Below are positions 32,825-46,220 of a DNA stretch of 64,000 bases, piece after piece; position 1 is the first letter of the stretch; every line of letters begins with the position of its first letter. Location of the stretch: contig JAMKCH010057955.1 in the NCBI GenBank assembly GCA_023653785.1, forward strand, positions 1 through 64,000. The letters run 5' to 3'. The notes below the pieces were generated by a model. The model was not told the DNA's origin. It saw only the letters and a list, made by a program, of their open reading frames with translations, and ran no database searches. The position numbers and the translations under genes were made by a program. This DNA comes from Ophioderma brevispina (lineage: Eukaryota > Echinodermata > Ophiuroidea > Amphilepidida > Ophiodermatidae).

Positions 32825-35410
32825 GGTTTTGGTGATGTTTTACTTGTTTGTCCAATAAATCTTCGAAACGTTCTCGGCAGGTGTTTCACAACCGATCTAG
32901 TGCAAACTGAGAGAAATTCGTATCCTAAAAAATCTAGAGATGTCACTTTAATATCTTAAGAAATAATCTCTAAGCAGTGGAGTACATTTCAGTCTGATTG
33001 TGCAAAGAGATAAAGTGGAGTATTACCTCATAGTTCTCCAATCTCTGACGTTATTTTCGTCTTCTCTTTCGGGTGGAAAAGCAGAAATGGGGAGAAATGA
33101 GGCATGTGTCACACCCCCATTGGTTACATTGTTAATATGAATGGAGAGAAAATCACACGTACAAAAATAGTAACCGTGAAAATAAAACAATTTCGAAATT
33201 TTCCGAAAATATTTGAGAACACAATTTTCCTTTTTATTTTTGTTAAAGCACCCTGTATAATCAAATATTTCTCTCCGAGTTAGCTAGGTTACTAAAAAAT
33301 CTGTCTCCATGTGGATGCTCCAATATGTTTTCTTGAAATAAAGATAGCGCATCTGATGATGCGATTCTTCTTGAAATGCCTAAGTGAATCTCAGACTTGC
33401 CTAGCACTAATCAACTCGATTGGGGAATAAAGACGAAACAGGTAGCAAATCCATTAGAAGGCGGGTTTCTTTTTTTCATTTACTTTTTCTTAATATTTCC
33501 TATACTCATTGGCGCACTTGCATGTCACTTTTAAAAACATAAGAGGCAAACTAGTTAAAAGCGTTAAATTTAATTGAAACGCGAGAATAGTGTGTGATAC
33601 AGTGATACAGAACAGACACCTTGAAAGCTAATTCACACAATGATTTTTCCTCAACTGCATTGTCATTTTATTTTACGAAAATTTTGAAATAATATTCCTA
33701 CCTTTACTACACTTCGTCGTATTGCGCAATAGGATTATTCCTTTCCGTTAAGAATCAAACACCAAAAACAATTGCTCAGAATTTCGTTTTGAAACGGCTC
33801 CGAAGAAGTGCGGGCACTTACTACGAGACATGGCCTTTTTCCTATTGGTATTTCACGTTGTAAAGCGTACAAAATGTATAACCAGTGAATTTCATAACAG
33901 GGTCAAGTGTCGATCAAAGCCGCATTGCTCCAACCTTTTTTACATCTTATGAATCTGCAAGTATCAATTATTTAAGAGCTTTTCACCCAATAAGTAGACT
34001 CTTTTCAATGAGCAATTTCACGATTATGTTTCGGGTTAAAATCGTAGACCCATATTCTGAAAAGGTTGAAAAGTAGCGTAATGGGTGTTATTATGGTTGG
34101 TACAATTGAACCGTTTTAGCAAAATAGTGTTAGGAATATTGCAACTCAAAATTGAATTTACAACGTTTGATATCCATGACCAAGATTGGATAGTTTCTAT
34201 AGTGAACGAAAAATAATAAAATTCTGAAGTTTATTTGTGCAATAAAGTTGTGCTAACTCATACATGTCTGTTTTTTCTTTCTTTCTTTGTTTCTTGGTTG
34301 GTTGGAAAATTGTTTAGCCTACAAATATCAAAATGAGAATGTGATTTTCCATATCTACACAAAAATATGAGATCTTGGTCAAGTTTGTTAGAGACCGATA
34401 ACAAAGAAACACCGCAATAGTTAAAACTTTTCAAATGTTTGAATAATAAATAAATAAATTGTTCCCTTTAAGTGCGATAGATCAATTTATACACTTACGT
34501 TTAAGGCTAAATTGAAACGGTTCGGTAACTATACCGTAGCATTGTGTAACAAGGAAAGCTTTCATCATATACACAATACAAAATATTACGCTAAGTTTAG
34601 GCAATAATGATAGCGAATGACGTCATAACCACTTAAAAGTCCGTAGAGTACAATATATATGAAATGTTATGGTTGCAGGGGGGAAATTCTAGAATATGCA
34701 AACCACTTACCAACCCGCCTCATATCATTCTTTCCAGGATGAATTCACTCCAAAGAGTGAGTAGTCAAAAAATTTAATACTAGCTCATGAAAATCACTTC
34801 ATGGTGGAATTGGAAAAGGCCTCTCGAGAAGCAGCACATGAAATTGATTGAAAGGAAAAATGTAAGCCCAAAATATGCATGGTTAAGGGTTAAACAAATT
34901 GAAAAAGTAACATCCTCCTATTAAACAACTCTATACGATATTACAGGTTAGTCAATTAACTTATTAGAAGAAATTTGTTTTTCCTTTACTTTTGACGTCA
35001 TGATAGTAAAACAACTTCATTCTGATGTAACATGAATGTTGATTGAGAAGTTTAGGTATACCATGCGTTCTTCAAACAAACAAACCACCCTTTTTTCTTG
35101 GATGCTTTCATTTCCCGCGAATACTTAAAATTTGCCAAAACCAGTAGAATTTTCTAGAGGACAGTTTGAACTCACATCAATCGGCATTTGCTAGCTACAG
35201 CGTGTCCCCAACAATGTTCCTCTCAAGGAACAGCAAATAATTACCAGAATCAAATATTTTTTTCTCAATAAATAGGTAAAAGTATGGAAGGCTCGCTCAA
35301 TTTTGTAACTCCTCTGAAAATTTCACCACTAATGTGTTTTTTTTTTCAAGTTTCTAATTAATAAGGAACACACACTGCACAACACACCTTATTCAATTAT
35401 ATTGAACTTG
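32825..35410. other. No gene recognised
   Basis: AT-rich sequence. CACCCTGTA at about 33250 resembles the end of the TIR element at 45.27-46.22 kb, but no partner was found. CRE-like TGACGTCA octamers lie at 34618 and 34993. Nothing else recognised. Confidence 0.4.
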
Positions 35411-35648
35411 TTAGCTTCCAGGGCCGTACGCAGGATGTTTTACGGGGGTGCGGTTCTTCAAAAAAGTGGACTTTTTTGGGGAAAAAAGGACCTAACCACC
35501 TAAAATGGTCCATTTTTGGACGTTTTGAACATCTCATCACCAAAAAGTGGACTTTTTCCTCATATTTTCTCTAAATTTTGGACCTTTTTATCCAAAAAAA
35601 TCGGCAAAAATTGAATAATTAAACGAGACTTACCTGGAAGTTGAAGTT

Positions 35649-36050
35649 TGATTGAAGTTCTATACTGCTCTCTGGAACTTGATATTAGGAATTACGTGGG
35701 ATACAACCGCGCATGCGTAGAGCCAGACTTTAAAGAACATGGGACAGGTCCAGACTATCTAGTACTAGACCTCCCAAGTTAATCAACTTGTATTTGTTTG
35801 GTTAACTCACACTGTCAATCTTTACAACCAATTGTTTACTGTAAATGCTCATGGTATTTACTATTGTGTACTATACCTTTGTATTATAATTGTTAGTTAT
35901 AGATTTTGCGGAGGGGGGTGTGGAGGTAATTCCTAATATCAAGTTCCAGAGAGCAGTCATAGAAACTTCAATCAAAACGTCAACTTCAGTAAGTCCACTT
36001 TAAGTATCCAATTCTATATGCCCTCTGGAATTGATACGAATTACAGGGAC
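35649..36050. repeat. Inverted and direct repeats inside the hAT-type left end
   Basis: TTTGATTGAAGTTCTATA..CTCTGGAACTTGATATTAGG (35649-35698) is near-perfectly complementary to 35923-35970, making a hairpin with arms of about 48 bp. A third, diverged copy in direct orientation (TCCACTTTAAGTATCC..CTCTGGAATTGATACGAATT) lies at 35993-36047. The inverse fourth copy is at about 40645-40690. Confidence 0.75.
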
Positions 36051-39000
36051 TTTCAAAGCAACGGAAATGGCCCATGCCAACAATGTCACAATTGAACCAT
36101 TAAATATCCAGGGGTAAAGAGTGACTGGACCAAACCCACATGCTCGCTTTCTTTTATAGCTGCCTTGGTGTTTCACCTTCATTGGCTATCTTAAATCAAC
36201 ATTCTAGTTTAACCTTTCTGTTACATGAGCTAGTACTATAATGCCAGGAAATGTGGCTTGCACAAATGAAAAATAACGGCCACCGTAGTTGACACACACG
36301 TACACACCAAATTGTGGCTTGTTCAATGTATTTTCTTCTCGCCAAAATTTGCGGGTTAGGTTTGCCAGGACTATTCTAAATTCTAAACTGTCCTGAAAAA
36401 CAGCAAAGATGCACTAACTGCGCAACCTGGTTGAGTTTGAAGTATTGACTAACAAATTATTGTCTTCAGTATCCTGGTTTCTGCATATGTGCTGTTAATC
36501 ATCTTGCAATCGGATACGTGGCTCTCAAAGGGATTTACTTAAACTCACATTAAGGACAACTGTCATTTTGTCTACGTACCAACTACAAAAAATGATTGAC
36601 TGCAGCACTCTACTACCAAAGTCGCCTACTGTTTCAAGTTTCATCCATGTATCTCTACCTCTGTCTACTGTTTGCCCATTTCCTTTAGCTAATGCCTGGT
36701 AAAATACGATATTGTAAGGTTAAAAAAGGGTTATCTAATTATCTACTTTCGGCAGTGTAGTATGTTAGTGTAACAGTAAGTACTACTCAACCATGAGGAA
36801 CTGTACTTGTTCTCTTTACAACAGCCATGGATCTATAATCTTGTGAAAATGATGCAAGCAACATTGAAAATGACAAACCGTGGTTTAGTCAGCAAAACTG
36901 CCAATTTCTGCAGTGCATTCAAAAACTCCTGAAACCATGTCCATTCAAACTTTACCTTACACTGTCAGGTAAGAAAAAGAGGTGAATAAGCTATAGACGG
37001 ACTATAACCTTCAGAAACAAACCATTTATCGGTGCATTTGCAACTAAGTGGTACTTCTTAGAATTCAGAAATTGGTGCTGTTCGGATTGAAGAATGGACA
37101 AATGCTTAATTGTTAAATTTTCATGAGGGACTTATCGGTTTGGAGCTGCTTGAGCCATGATATAGAAAAATAAATGTAGGCCATGAGGCATTTCTGTCAA
37201 AGGACTGCTAAATTTTTGGGGTCAATAACATCTCCCATCCACCCCGGTGCTATGTGCACACAAAATAAACTGCTAGTATAAAGATCAACGTTTTCACTAG
37301 CCAAAACCGAATCTGCAATCATAACTATAATGGTAAACCCAATTAATCTTGGTAAGTGCTTAACGTGTTAAATAAATTCAATGGGCATTTAATTAGTAAA
37401 AATACATTTTATGTTGTATTGCTCCTCATTTAAAGAAATAATCCCTGCTCTGTTCACAAACAGCATTTCCAATTTCCACATTTATGACAACAGAATACAA
37501 AACTTCAGTTGAATTGCACCTTGACACAATAAGATGTAACCATCTTCTCATCTGTCTATATGTTATCCAAATCCGTGACAAACTTGTCTTCTAGGTTGTG
37601 GGTTTAGTATTCCCCCCTCAATCGTTCAGCCAAAATCCAACTATTGGGGGGGTGTTTCTGGCCCATACTGCTCAACAATATGGTTGACATGAGACATCAA
37701 TAACTGAACAACACAAACAGTATTTATCTTCCAAATCTTATGCAGAGAGAGCACAATGCACTGTTCTGGAACCCTTCACTCCTTTAAATTTATATATAGG
37801 CACACCAAATGCCCAAAGAGCATAGGTAAAAGTAAGTAGTAATTATTTTAGCAAGTAAAACAACCAAAACGGCACCACATTTATTGGTGCTTCCTACATA
37901 CTGGCCCCTTTTCATGGAGATTAAAATGTTCAAAAATACACATCACCTGATGTATCGTATTAAATATTTTAATATTTGTTTCACATTTTCCTCTTGGATT
38001 GTCAGTGTCATACTTATTATGTTGTGCTTTATTCATACTGGACTTGTATTCACATGCCATGTGATGATGATGAATGCACCATTGTAGTGGGTTTGCACTT
38101 GTACCTCATTGACATTTACAAAAAGATTCAAACGTATATTTGATTCATCAAAGAATCAAAAGGTACCAGATGAATGATGAATAAATATATTAAAATCCAT
38201 TATCAACTTTACCCCAAAACTGTAATTTATCAACTGCCAGCAACGTGAATCTTTTTCTTATTAAGTCGTCTCATGCCATACTGCTTTAAAAATCAGATAA
38301 GGCTTTAAATCCCGACACTGAAGCAGACCGCCATAGACATTAGGTAGTATTCTAGGTTCAAGGTCTTCTCTATCTCAATCCGATTTTTATATGCTAAAAT
38401 CATTCATTGTCCAGTCGGATTCATTTCTGGCGTTTCTACTTCGCATCTCAAGTGGTATTCTTATTCATTAATTAACCATCACAAATTCACACAATATTGG
38501 TTCATGGTTATGTTACTTTGCGTATGTATAGGCATTTATCATACTGGCGCAGGCACAATCTTGCCGAATCTCATGCCTCTACTTACATGGCGTAGATCAT
38601 AAATGCTTTACTAATCCCATTTTCCGATTTTATATTACGTTATAACTTCCATGTTGATCAGGCCTAATAATTGCTCCAAAGTCTCATGAGATAGTTTATA
38701 GGCCTGTTATCACCTCAGTCTGCATCTAGGCAATATTGTTTTCTTTAAGATATGTGGTGATTTAACTCATGCTGGCCTAGATCTCTTGGAAGAAAATTGG
38801 TCTTACTCTGATTACATCTGCACTAAAATATCATCACATCAGATTACACCCTTAGTTTGGCTTTACTTGGAGTATTAAATCTTATTATTCTGCTGCATAG
38901 ACTCCTATGTCAAGATGAGGCAAAGTTGGTTGGCACTCGTACCCTTTTAATTTATACTCTCTGACCATCGTAATCAATCATGCAAAGAATATTGCGTGGC

Positions 39001-40231
39001 ATTGCTATGCATAGTAATTGTTATACAGAATTACAAATTTATTGCAACTATCAGTGTCAATAATTTGATAGAGAGACTATTTTTATTAATATTGTGTTAT
39101 TTATGATGGTTTACGCAGTCCATGATCAGAGGAAACTATGATGATGTCCTTTAGGTTAACTATATTAGTATATTATAATCAGACCTGCGACCAATACATA
39201 AACTCAAAATCTTGTTATTGTACATTCAGGATTTACCAATGGCCGAGAAAAAGTTATTTCTGGGCCATTACAGAGTACTTTAAACCTTCAGGACCGTAGC
39301 CCATGGCACCGGTAAACTTTCAGACTCAGCATGCTAAGTGTATTATGGCATGCAATACTATATTAAAATGTTGTTTGGCCATTGGATGGTCGCTGCTCAC
39401 GAAGGTCCGATCCCGCGGGGACGATTATGGATTAAAAATTTAGTTCTGATCCAAGCATTTGCGATACCATATACAATGCAGTTAATTTTAATATATTTTA
39501 TTATTTACGTACGTTTTATCAAGCTTTCTGCATTACATGTATTGTTTTAGCGACACGCGATAACAAAGTCGCAGTGCGTACATGCTGGCATGGTACACTA
39601 CGATCTCGACAATGCGGTCACGGTCTAAACTCTGACCCTCTACTGTTTCCACCGTAGACTGCATGCCGTGACATTCACCTTCGCCCGTTTTCCCTCAACT
39701 GATTCATTGAGAAATATCGCTTTCTTGGTTATAAAATTCAGGCGAAATTCACCCTGAGCATTGCATCATTCGATCCGGGATTCGGTTATGTTTATCATCT
39801 GTCAACTTGGTGGACAACTTGTTGCCTTTTGTTTATTTACGGTCACATGTAGTGCATGTACCATCAAATCGGCTTTCTCATGCTGCGCAAGTGGGCCAAA
39901 GGTCAGTGGGTACCAACCGGGTCACTATTACAACTTACATCTATATTCATCCGCGCCCTATCATTCACCAACCTTGGTGGTAATAATGCGCGGAATAAAA
40001 TTGTCAACTAAATAGTGGGTACTCTAAAGGTCATAAACCTAATGTTCAGTAAATTTAAAGCTTTTTCAACTTGAAAGCCCAATTTATAGATATTTGCTCC
40101 AAAAAAGTGCAACAGCGATCGAGACATGATCATTCAACACATTTTCATGCCATGTTAAACAGGCTTTATATCCCTCTTTGCTCTAGCCTTGGATTGCCTG
40201 GCTTACCTTTACCTGATATTTTATTTCTGTG

Positions 40232-40480
40232 ATGGGGCCATCGGCACCATTTTCGTCTATATAAATCCTTGTCATACTGGAACTAGGAGTGTGCTTGTCT
40301 ATCTTGGTCCTATCAACTGGTAAAAAACGCCATTTTTTATATATTCGGGCTTTTCGACCCTCAGTTCTTGGAATTGCAATCGGCTTTCCTTGTTAATCGT
40401 TTTATTGTGGGGCATTGGCACCAATTCTGATCTATAACCTCCTTTTGCCATACTAGGAACTAGGAGTATATCGGTTTATT
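40232..40480 (+). repeat. ~176-bp tandem duplication (diverged)
   Basis: GGGGCCATCGGCACCATTTT..TCTATA..CCTTGTCATACTGGAACTAG at 40234 recurs as GGGGCATTGGCACCAATTCT..TCTATAACCTCC..CATACTAGGAACTAGGAGTAT at about 40408. Non-coding and inside the candidate hAT-type element. Confidence 0.65.
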
Positions 40481-40834
40481 CAATAATAACCGCAAAATTT
40501 AGCCCTTCCAAAATTCATTCAGGGCTGTTAGAAAAATTTTTTTTTTGTTTTTTTTTTTGTTTTTAATGGGTGGGGGGGGGGGTCTGCACTCTACAAAAGA
40601 CGATCGTGTTCTGGCTCTACGCATGCGCGGTTGTATCCCCATGTAATTTCGTATCAATTCCAGGGGCAGGATAGAAAATAAGAAGTGGACGTTTTCCACT
40701 TTTGTGGATTTTTTTTGGTGGGAGCTGCGTAGGGCCTGTTAGCTCCACAGAGTGCGTTCCAGTTCTAATTGGTCATTCAAAATGTTGGAATGTGCAGTTA
40801 AATATTCCTTGCACGTCCCTCACTTGATTTCAAT

Positions 40835-42500
40835 TTAAGACGATTGCACCTGTGGCCTTTCCAAATCCATTCTCGAATGGACGACAGGCGGGAGATGATG
40901 GTCGCAGCCCAGTCGGTGCATAATTGCTGTTGAAACGACGACACGTGCGAACCTGTTCAAGGGGACCCATTCCTTACGTGAATTGTTGCTACCAGGTGGG
41001 CGTTCTGTCATGGGTGTGATAGTGAATTGGTCTGGGTTGTGACATGGAGAGCTGGAGAGTTCAGCAGTTTTTCGTGCCGACAGAAATGTCGACGAGAGCG
41101 CATTCTCTGCCTGCCGAGCTGGTGATTCTTTGACAATATTAGGCAACAGTTCTTGTGGCAAAAGAGCCTTGTTCACCAGTTTATGAGTGTGATGGTCACT
41201 CCGAAAGACTGCAGGTGAGTGCTGAACGTACTGGTTAGAAATCGCTGGAGTTAAGGGCAGCCAGGGGCGGCTACAGAATCAGAAAGCAGGGGCGAGAAAA
41301 AGCAGAGGTAAAAATTGCGTGTTATCAACCACAATTTAACTGGTTCAATAACTCTTTACCATGTATTGTAAGCTATATAGAATTTTGGTTATACTGGCCA
41401 TCGATATAACAATAATCATATACTTCAAAAAAGAGTTCTGATGAATAAGTCTGTTTCCGATAACTCGAAGTAACTAACTCTTTCCTTCGACCTGCTGTAA
41501 CGCAGATCTGGAAGGAGCCGCCCAGAAGGCAGCCAGTAATGGGTCTCATGGTTCGTTGAGTACTTTTTGTGTGAGAGCAATTGCCACCATGCGGGGGAGC
41601 ATACTAAGCGCCGCTTATAGACAGAGTCAGGGCGGTGGAAGAGGGTGGATTTGCTAGCACCCCAGGAAGATCCACCAAGGCGGCACAGGAGGTTATTCTT
41701 CGAGTGACACATTTGCCACGTACCTGACTCGGGAATGCTGCCATCGACAGATAGGGTGGTGTAGGATGTATGGCAGAGGCGCTCCATTGAGATTCATTTG
41801 AAGCTGGCGATAGGCCTCTTGTGTTAAATAAAAAAACAAGAAGGCAGCTTAGCGGTGTAGCGGTGGTCTTGGCTTCACTCAACTTGAGCCTCCAGGTCTG
41901 GAGATATGCGGCAGGGAGGGCCATGTCTGAAGTAAGTGTATTTTATAATTCAGTTCCAGCGTCGTCCGGGTGAGAAGAGCAAGATCGTCGGAGTAGCTAT
42001 ATTGTCTAGATGTTGTTTGAGTAAGTCACTGAACAGGTTATTTAAAAAACTGAGAGTCAACATGATCTTGTGGGACTCCGTTCTCAGACGACGCAGTCGA
42101 CTTGCTCTTCCCCATCAACTGTCTTGAGGACAAAGCTGCGTGCAGTAAGGTCCACCAAAGATGACCACCTGCTTTACAATGTTTCAAAGCTATCCCTCAA
42201 GTCATTTGTGGATTTACGATCTTTTTTGGTGGACAGACCTCCCGGCCACGCGAATCCTGTTTGTTCATCAGGCAATGGTGAGAGTCGAGCGAATGGCATC
42301 CAGACGGGGCCAGGAAACAGCCTTGTCACTGGAGTTTTGAAGGAAAAGCACAGTAGTGATATTGATATTGGACGATAGTTCTTAGGGTTGTCAGAAAAAA
42401 AGGCTTCGGTTTGGTTTGTGGAGTGCGATGATGGTATAGCCATTTCCAGATCTTGGGTAGGACTGCTGATTGGTGAGGCAACATGTGTAGATCTCCTGGT
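40835..42500 (-). pseudogene. Non-LTR retrotransposon (LINE) relic, family 1
   Basis: Reverse transcriptase remnant read on the minus strand through several frames. From 42.5 kb downward it shows NPKNYRPIS, the family's conserved block before the fingers, then EQTGFAWPG (consensus EQAGFRPG-like). The catalytic box YSDDLALLTR is encoded near 41960-42000. Next come YLQTWRLKLSEAKT, GSSWGASKSTL and, at the 3' side, the KEWVPLNRF region typical of the C-terminus. About 170 bp of unrelated AT-rich sequence (about 41260-41430) interrupts it, starting CAGGGGCGGCTACAG, perhaps an insertion. Stops and frameshifts are many and the 3' end is truncated near 40.87 kb. It cannot be active. Confidence 0.85.
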
Positions 42501-42629
42501 GACCCCTATAGATCAGGATGACTATTGTTACATTTTGGCCCACTAATTACGCAACCAAATGCCAAAAATTGCACAAATAAGACAAGACGAACAATTTGGA
42601 ACAGTTTCACAAACTCGGAGCACTGGGGC

Positions 42630-43000
42630 AAGTTGTACCCAGGATAAATTTTACCCGTCTCTCAGAACGGTGATTATAACCTTAATTAATAGTCCGCAAC
42701 CTAGACAAAATATACGTTTTTTAAGCTATAATGAGACAGATTAATTGGGTACATTAAACACCAATTTTGGAATGGAGTTCAAATTTACCCCTGTTGTATT
42801 AATTTTAACCAACTTATTTTACCTCCCTATTTTACCACAGGGGACGTCCAGAAAGTCTGATTCAGCACCCTTTATACCATAGAAAAAATCTTCAAACTAT
42901 TCTTCCCAAACTTCGCGAAATAGGATTCGAATTTATACCCCCACTAATAAGTACATGCATCACGTATGGCATTTTAAACCTCATTGGTTACGTTAAAAAG
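42630..43000 (+). repeat. Single arm of the long foldback repeat family
   Basis: GTCCGCAACCTAGACAAAAT..AAGCTATAATGAGACAGATT..GTACATTAAACACCAATTTT..TACCTCCC matches the right arm of copy C (GGGTGGAACCTAGCAAAATA, GACGAGACGAACGCG, GTGTATCATTAAAACCCAAT). It also matches the 10.57-10.88 kb copy, with AACTCTTCCCAAACTTC-like ends in common. The partner arm is missing. Confidence 0.6.
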
Positions 43001-45267
43001 TTTGTAGGGTGATTGTACGTGTATAATCGTGACTTATATGAAGCAAATTTAGCCTTGCTAAAGCGTGCTCATAAGATGTTTGACGTTACAATCACCAAAA
43101 CAAAACATCGTCTTTAAAATACCCTTACCACTCTACGAAGAACGAAAGAAAATCTTTTGCGGTTAGGAACAAATAATTTGGTGGCATGATCATGGGAAGG
43201 ACCTAAAAGTCAGCCATTCTGCCAACAGGACCAATATGCAACTCAACACATCCTTCAAGTAGTTTGCGCATTGCTTTTACTTCGCAACGGCCGATCATGG
43301 ACCGTAATCTCAAAATAGTATGGCGTCCAAAGCGGCCAATGGTTACTACATTTCTTTCAACAATTTAATTAGGCTATACATATATAACATTTTTTTGTGG
43401 TTTGTTATGAGTACGATATAAAGATTAGGGTAAGCAAACCCGGGCGTGTGTATTGAGCGTCGTAAACGTCCCAGTCAATGATTTTCCCGGTAATTGAGCC
43501 TTTTTACCGCAACAGGTTGTTCTTATTTGCTTCGACCTTTGTCGTCCGTTTCACAAACCTATACTCTCCTTCAATTTCTTCGCGTTTGAGCAAATGTTCA
43601 AGAGTGAAAATCAATTCGGACAAAATAAAGGAAAATTAGTCGAAATCACTATACGAAAGAAAAAAAGGAAATACTTTGTGCTCGTTCTCATTTGTTAAGT
43701 TTGTTATAGTGCTTGTGCTGTTCTTCCCAGGGTCGCCAGCTATGTTGATAAGCGCAGGTGGCTATAGCAAATCGTTAAGATCCCGTAAAAATATGGCGAA
43801 GTTTCAGCAGGTTAAAGGACTTTCTCTACAATCATTTGACTCGCGTGGAGTGCACGATAATGTTGGAGGGACACATTAAAAACAGGTTTTCAGCAAACTT
43901 GGGTAGACTCTTTTGCTGCTTACAGGCTCCCCCCTTAATGCAGTGATTGGATATTCTTGAACCGAAGAAAAACTAAACAACATGACGCATTTCAGCAAAT
44001 GCGTTTGGGGAGAAGGTCTTTTTAGAAACTCATGTGTAAAGTAGGGGGAAAGTACGCGAACCATTATGATGAGGTACGTTGCAACTGCAATACACCAATT
44101 TTTCATTTTCTAGTTTATATGCGATGAATGAAAGCGCTATGATACTAAATTATGATGTTTTGAACTTCACCACATGGATTTGTATGTTTATGTGTAGTTT
44201 TAATTAAACATAATTGGTTGAAAAAATTATGAATTATTTTGTGTTAATTTTAAAATTAAGTATGTTAGTGATATACAGGAGGGCGGGGAAGGAAATCAAG
44301 AAATACATAAGAACGTTATCTGTGTGCAAGAAATGTAAATATGTATTTAACCGTTTGATACTTCATTCACAATCATTAACACGTTCTTTTGTTTCATCTT
44401 CCTTACGTCAACCTCTATATACCGAAAACCAATTTTTTTTAAAGCTGAGTACACGTTTTTCAGTTAGAAATATGTTCATTGGCAGGGGATGACCACCACT
44501 TATCACAAAAAGATGAGGAAAGAAAAATACCCATGATCCATTACACTTCAGCGAATTTATAGATATGTAACCTAAAATGTCACATACATGTTGACATTTG
44601 GGCGCCAATATTGTTTCTGTAAGCAAATACTGACCGAAAATTAGTAGTATAAACATCTTACTCTGAGTAGTTCTTTGACTGACCACATAAAAATTTGGTA
44701 GATTACGTGCAGAACTTTTTCTGATTCTTAAATCGGTGTCACAATATGCAGCTGGTAGCTTTAGCAAACATGCTAATAAGAATATGGTATTGTTTAATTT
44801 GAAACAAAAGTTCAGCAAAACAATCCCATGCAAAATATCAGGGGGCTTTTCAGACCATTTCTCTCGGTACACCAACAGCGGGCGCATAAACAGGCTGTCA
44901 CATCATCTTATGGGATACACTTGATAAAATAAGGGGTGGTAAAGGGGATTGGATATAAATCAGCAGGATTCACAAAAATTAGGTTAATCAGTTAAACTTA
45001 AAAGTCAGTCTAAACCTCAAAGGGATAAAAACAGCCACCACATTGCTTTGAATGGGTCAATTTCAATCTTGTGAAGGTTTAAATTATGACTAGCCCTATT
45101 TGTATTGAATATGTTGAATATGTGATATACAAACAAAATAAAACACTTGTTGTGACATACAAAAGAAATTATGCGTTAAAATAATAGAATTATCAATCAA
45201 ACCTTGGAGTTAATGAAATATGATAAAAAAAAAAACTGCCAAGTAATTTAAGCAGCTACGTGACATA
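43001..45267. other. No gene recognised
   Basis: AT-rich sequence. A minus-strand frame of 159 codons (44408-44887) has no recognisable motif and a composition like untranslated DNA. No repeat or RNA feature seen. Confidence 0.4.
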
Positions 45268-46220
45268 TACAAGGGTGTTGTCTCATAAAGACGTTACCCC
45301 CAGAAACAGCCAGTTTTACTTACTTAATCAATTCTTATCCTTGTTTTTTTTAGCTTTTTTATATTATAAAAATATGTACTCTTTTAACATTTGGTGAAAA
45401 CAAGAAAGAAACGGTGAAAAAAATCACAACATGACTATGTACATAAAATTATGCCAAAACCGACCTTTGTCCACGGCTAGAATTAGAGAGGAGAAACATG
45501 GATGCAATATACCAACATAAAAGTGTAAGACCCTCCTGCGCCAATAATTACTCTTAAATCCAAGGTTTCATGGCTGAGTTCTAGAGTTTATTGTTCACTT
45601 CTCTACGCACTGCAGCAATATTTATGGCTGATTGTCCTGTTCTTGACGTCTCTCTGCCCTTTTTAGAGTCTTGCCACTATTCCAGAATTTTTTCTGTACC
45701 CCTTGATTGCCATCTTACTGGGGAACCCTACTATTGATGGGAAACTTTACCATTCCACGATGAACGAAAACGATGGTACTTTAACCCAAGAGCAGTTCAG
45801 TAGATTATGTCAAAGTACGCTTTAAAATTCCATATTTTGTATTATGATAGGAGACGGGTGAAGTGAAGGGATTTAGGTAACTTCATTCTGAAAGAACAAA
45901 TAAGTGCGTGTTTCAAGTGCTTTTTAAGCAATTAACATGTGAACAAATTAATAAATTGAGGAGTTACGTGGCTCAAATCCATAAGAATTATAACATGTTC
46001 GTTTCTTGATTTGACAAGCACGTGGACAAAGTAGGGTTTGGTTTGCATCCAATTTAGGGAAAAGTCATGTTTGGTTATTTCTTCACCGTTTTCTTCTGTT
46101 TTCACTATATGTTCAAAAAAGTACATGTAATAATATAAAGCTAAACCAAGGAATAGAATTGATTAAAATAAGCAAAAATGGCCGTTTCTGGAGGGTAACG
46201 TTTTTCTGAGACACCCTGTA
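45268..46220. mobile_element. 949-bp non-autonomous TIR element, TA duplication
   Basis: The element spans 45270-46218. Left end CAAGGGTGTTGTCTCATAAA, then GACGTTACCCCCAGAAACAG. Reverse complement of the right end CAGGGTGTCTCAGAAAAACG, then TTACCCTCCAGAAACGG. The terminal inverted repeats are about 45 bp with a few indels, and the element is flanked by TA at 45268-45269 and 46219-46220. A TA duplication fits the Tc1/mariner superfamily. The interior has no transposase-like frame. Confidence 0.8.

Larger units (their letters stand above)
35411..40746. mobile_element. Candidate 5.3-kb non-autonomous hAT-type element
   Basis: The left end CAGGGCCGTACGCAGG (35419) and right end CTGCGTAGGGCCTG (to 40738) are imperfect inverted repeats. 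They are flanked by TTAGCTTC and TTAGCTCC, 7 of 8 identical. Subterminal homology supports the pairing: GGGATACAACCGCGCATGCG followed by TAGAGCCAGA at about 35699 is repeated in inverse at about 40609-40638, and GTGGAC/GTCCAC motifs cluster at both ends. I find no hAT transposase remnant inside, so it would depend on a transposase from elsewhere, or may have captured host DNA. Two independent elements of one family lying in opposite orientation is the main alternative. Confidence 0.55.

Noticed and set aside
41262..41430. CAGGGGCGGCTACAG start inside the LINE relic as a hAT insertion
   Set aside because: No right terminus or target duplication found, so only noted as an interruption.
44408..44887. 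159-codon minus-strand frame
   Set aside because: Composition resembles translated AT-rich non-coding DNA; no domain seen.
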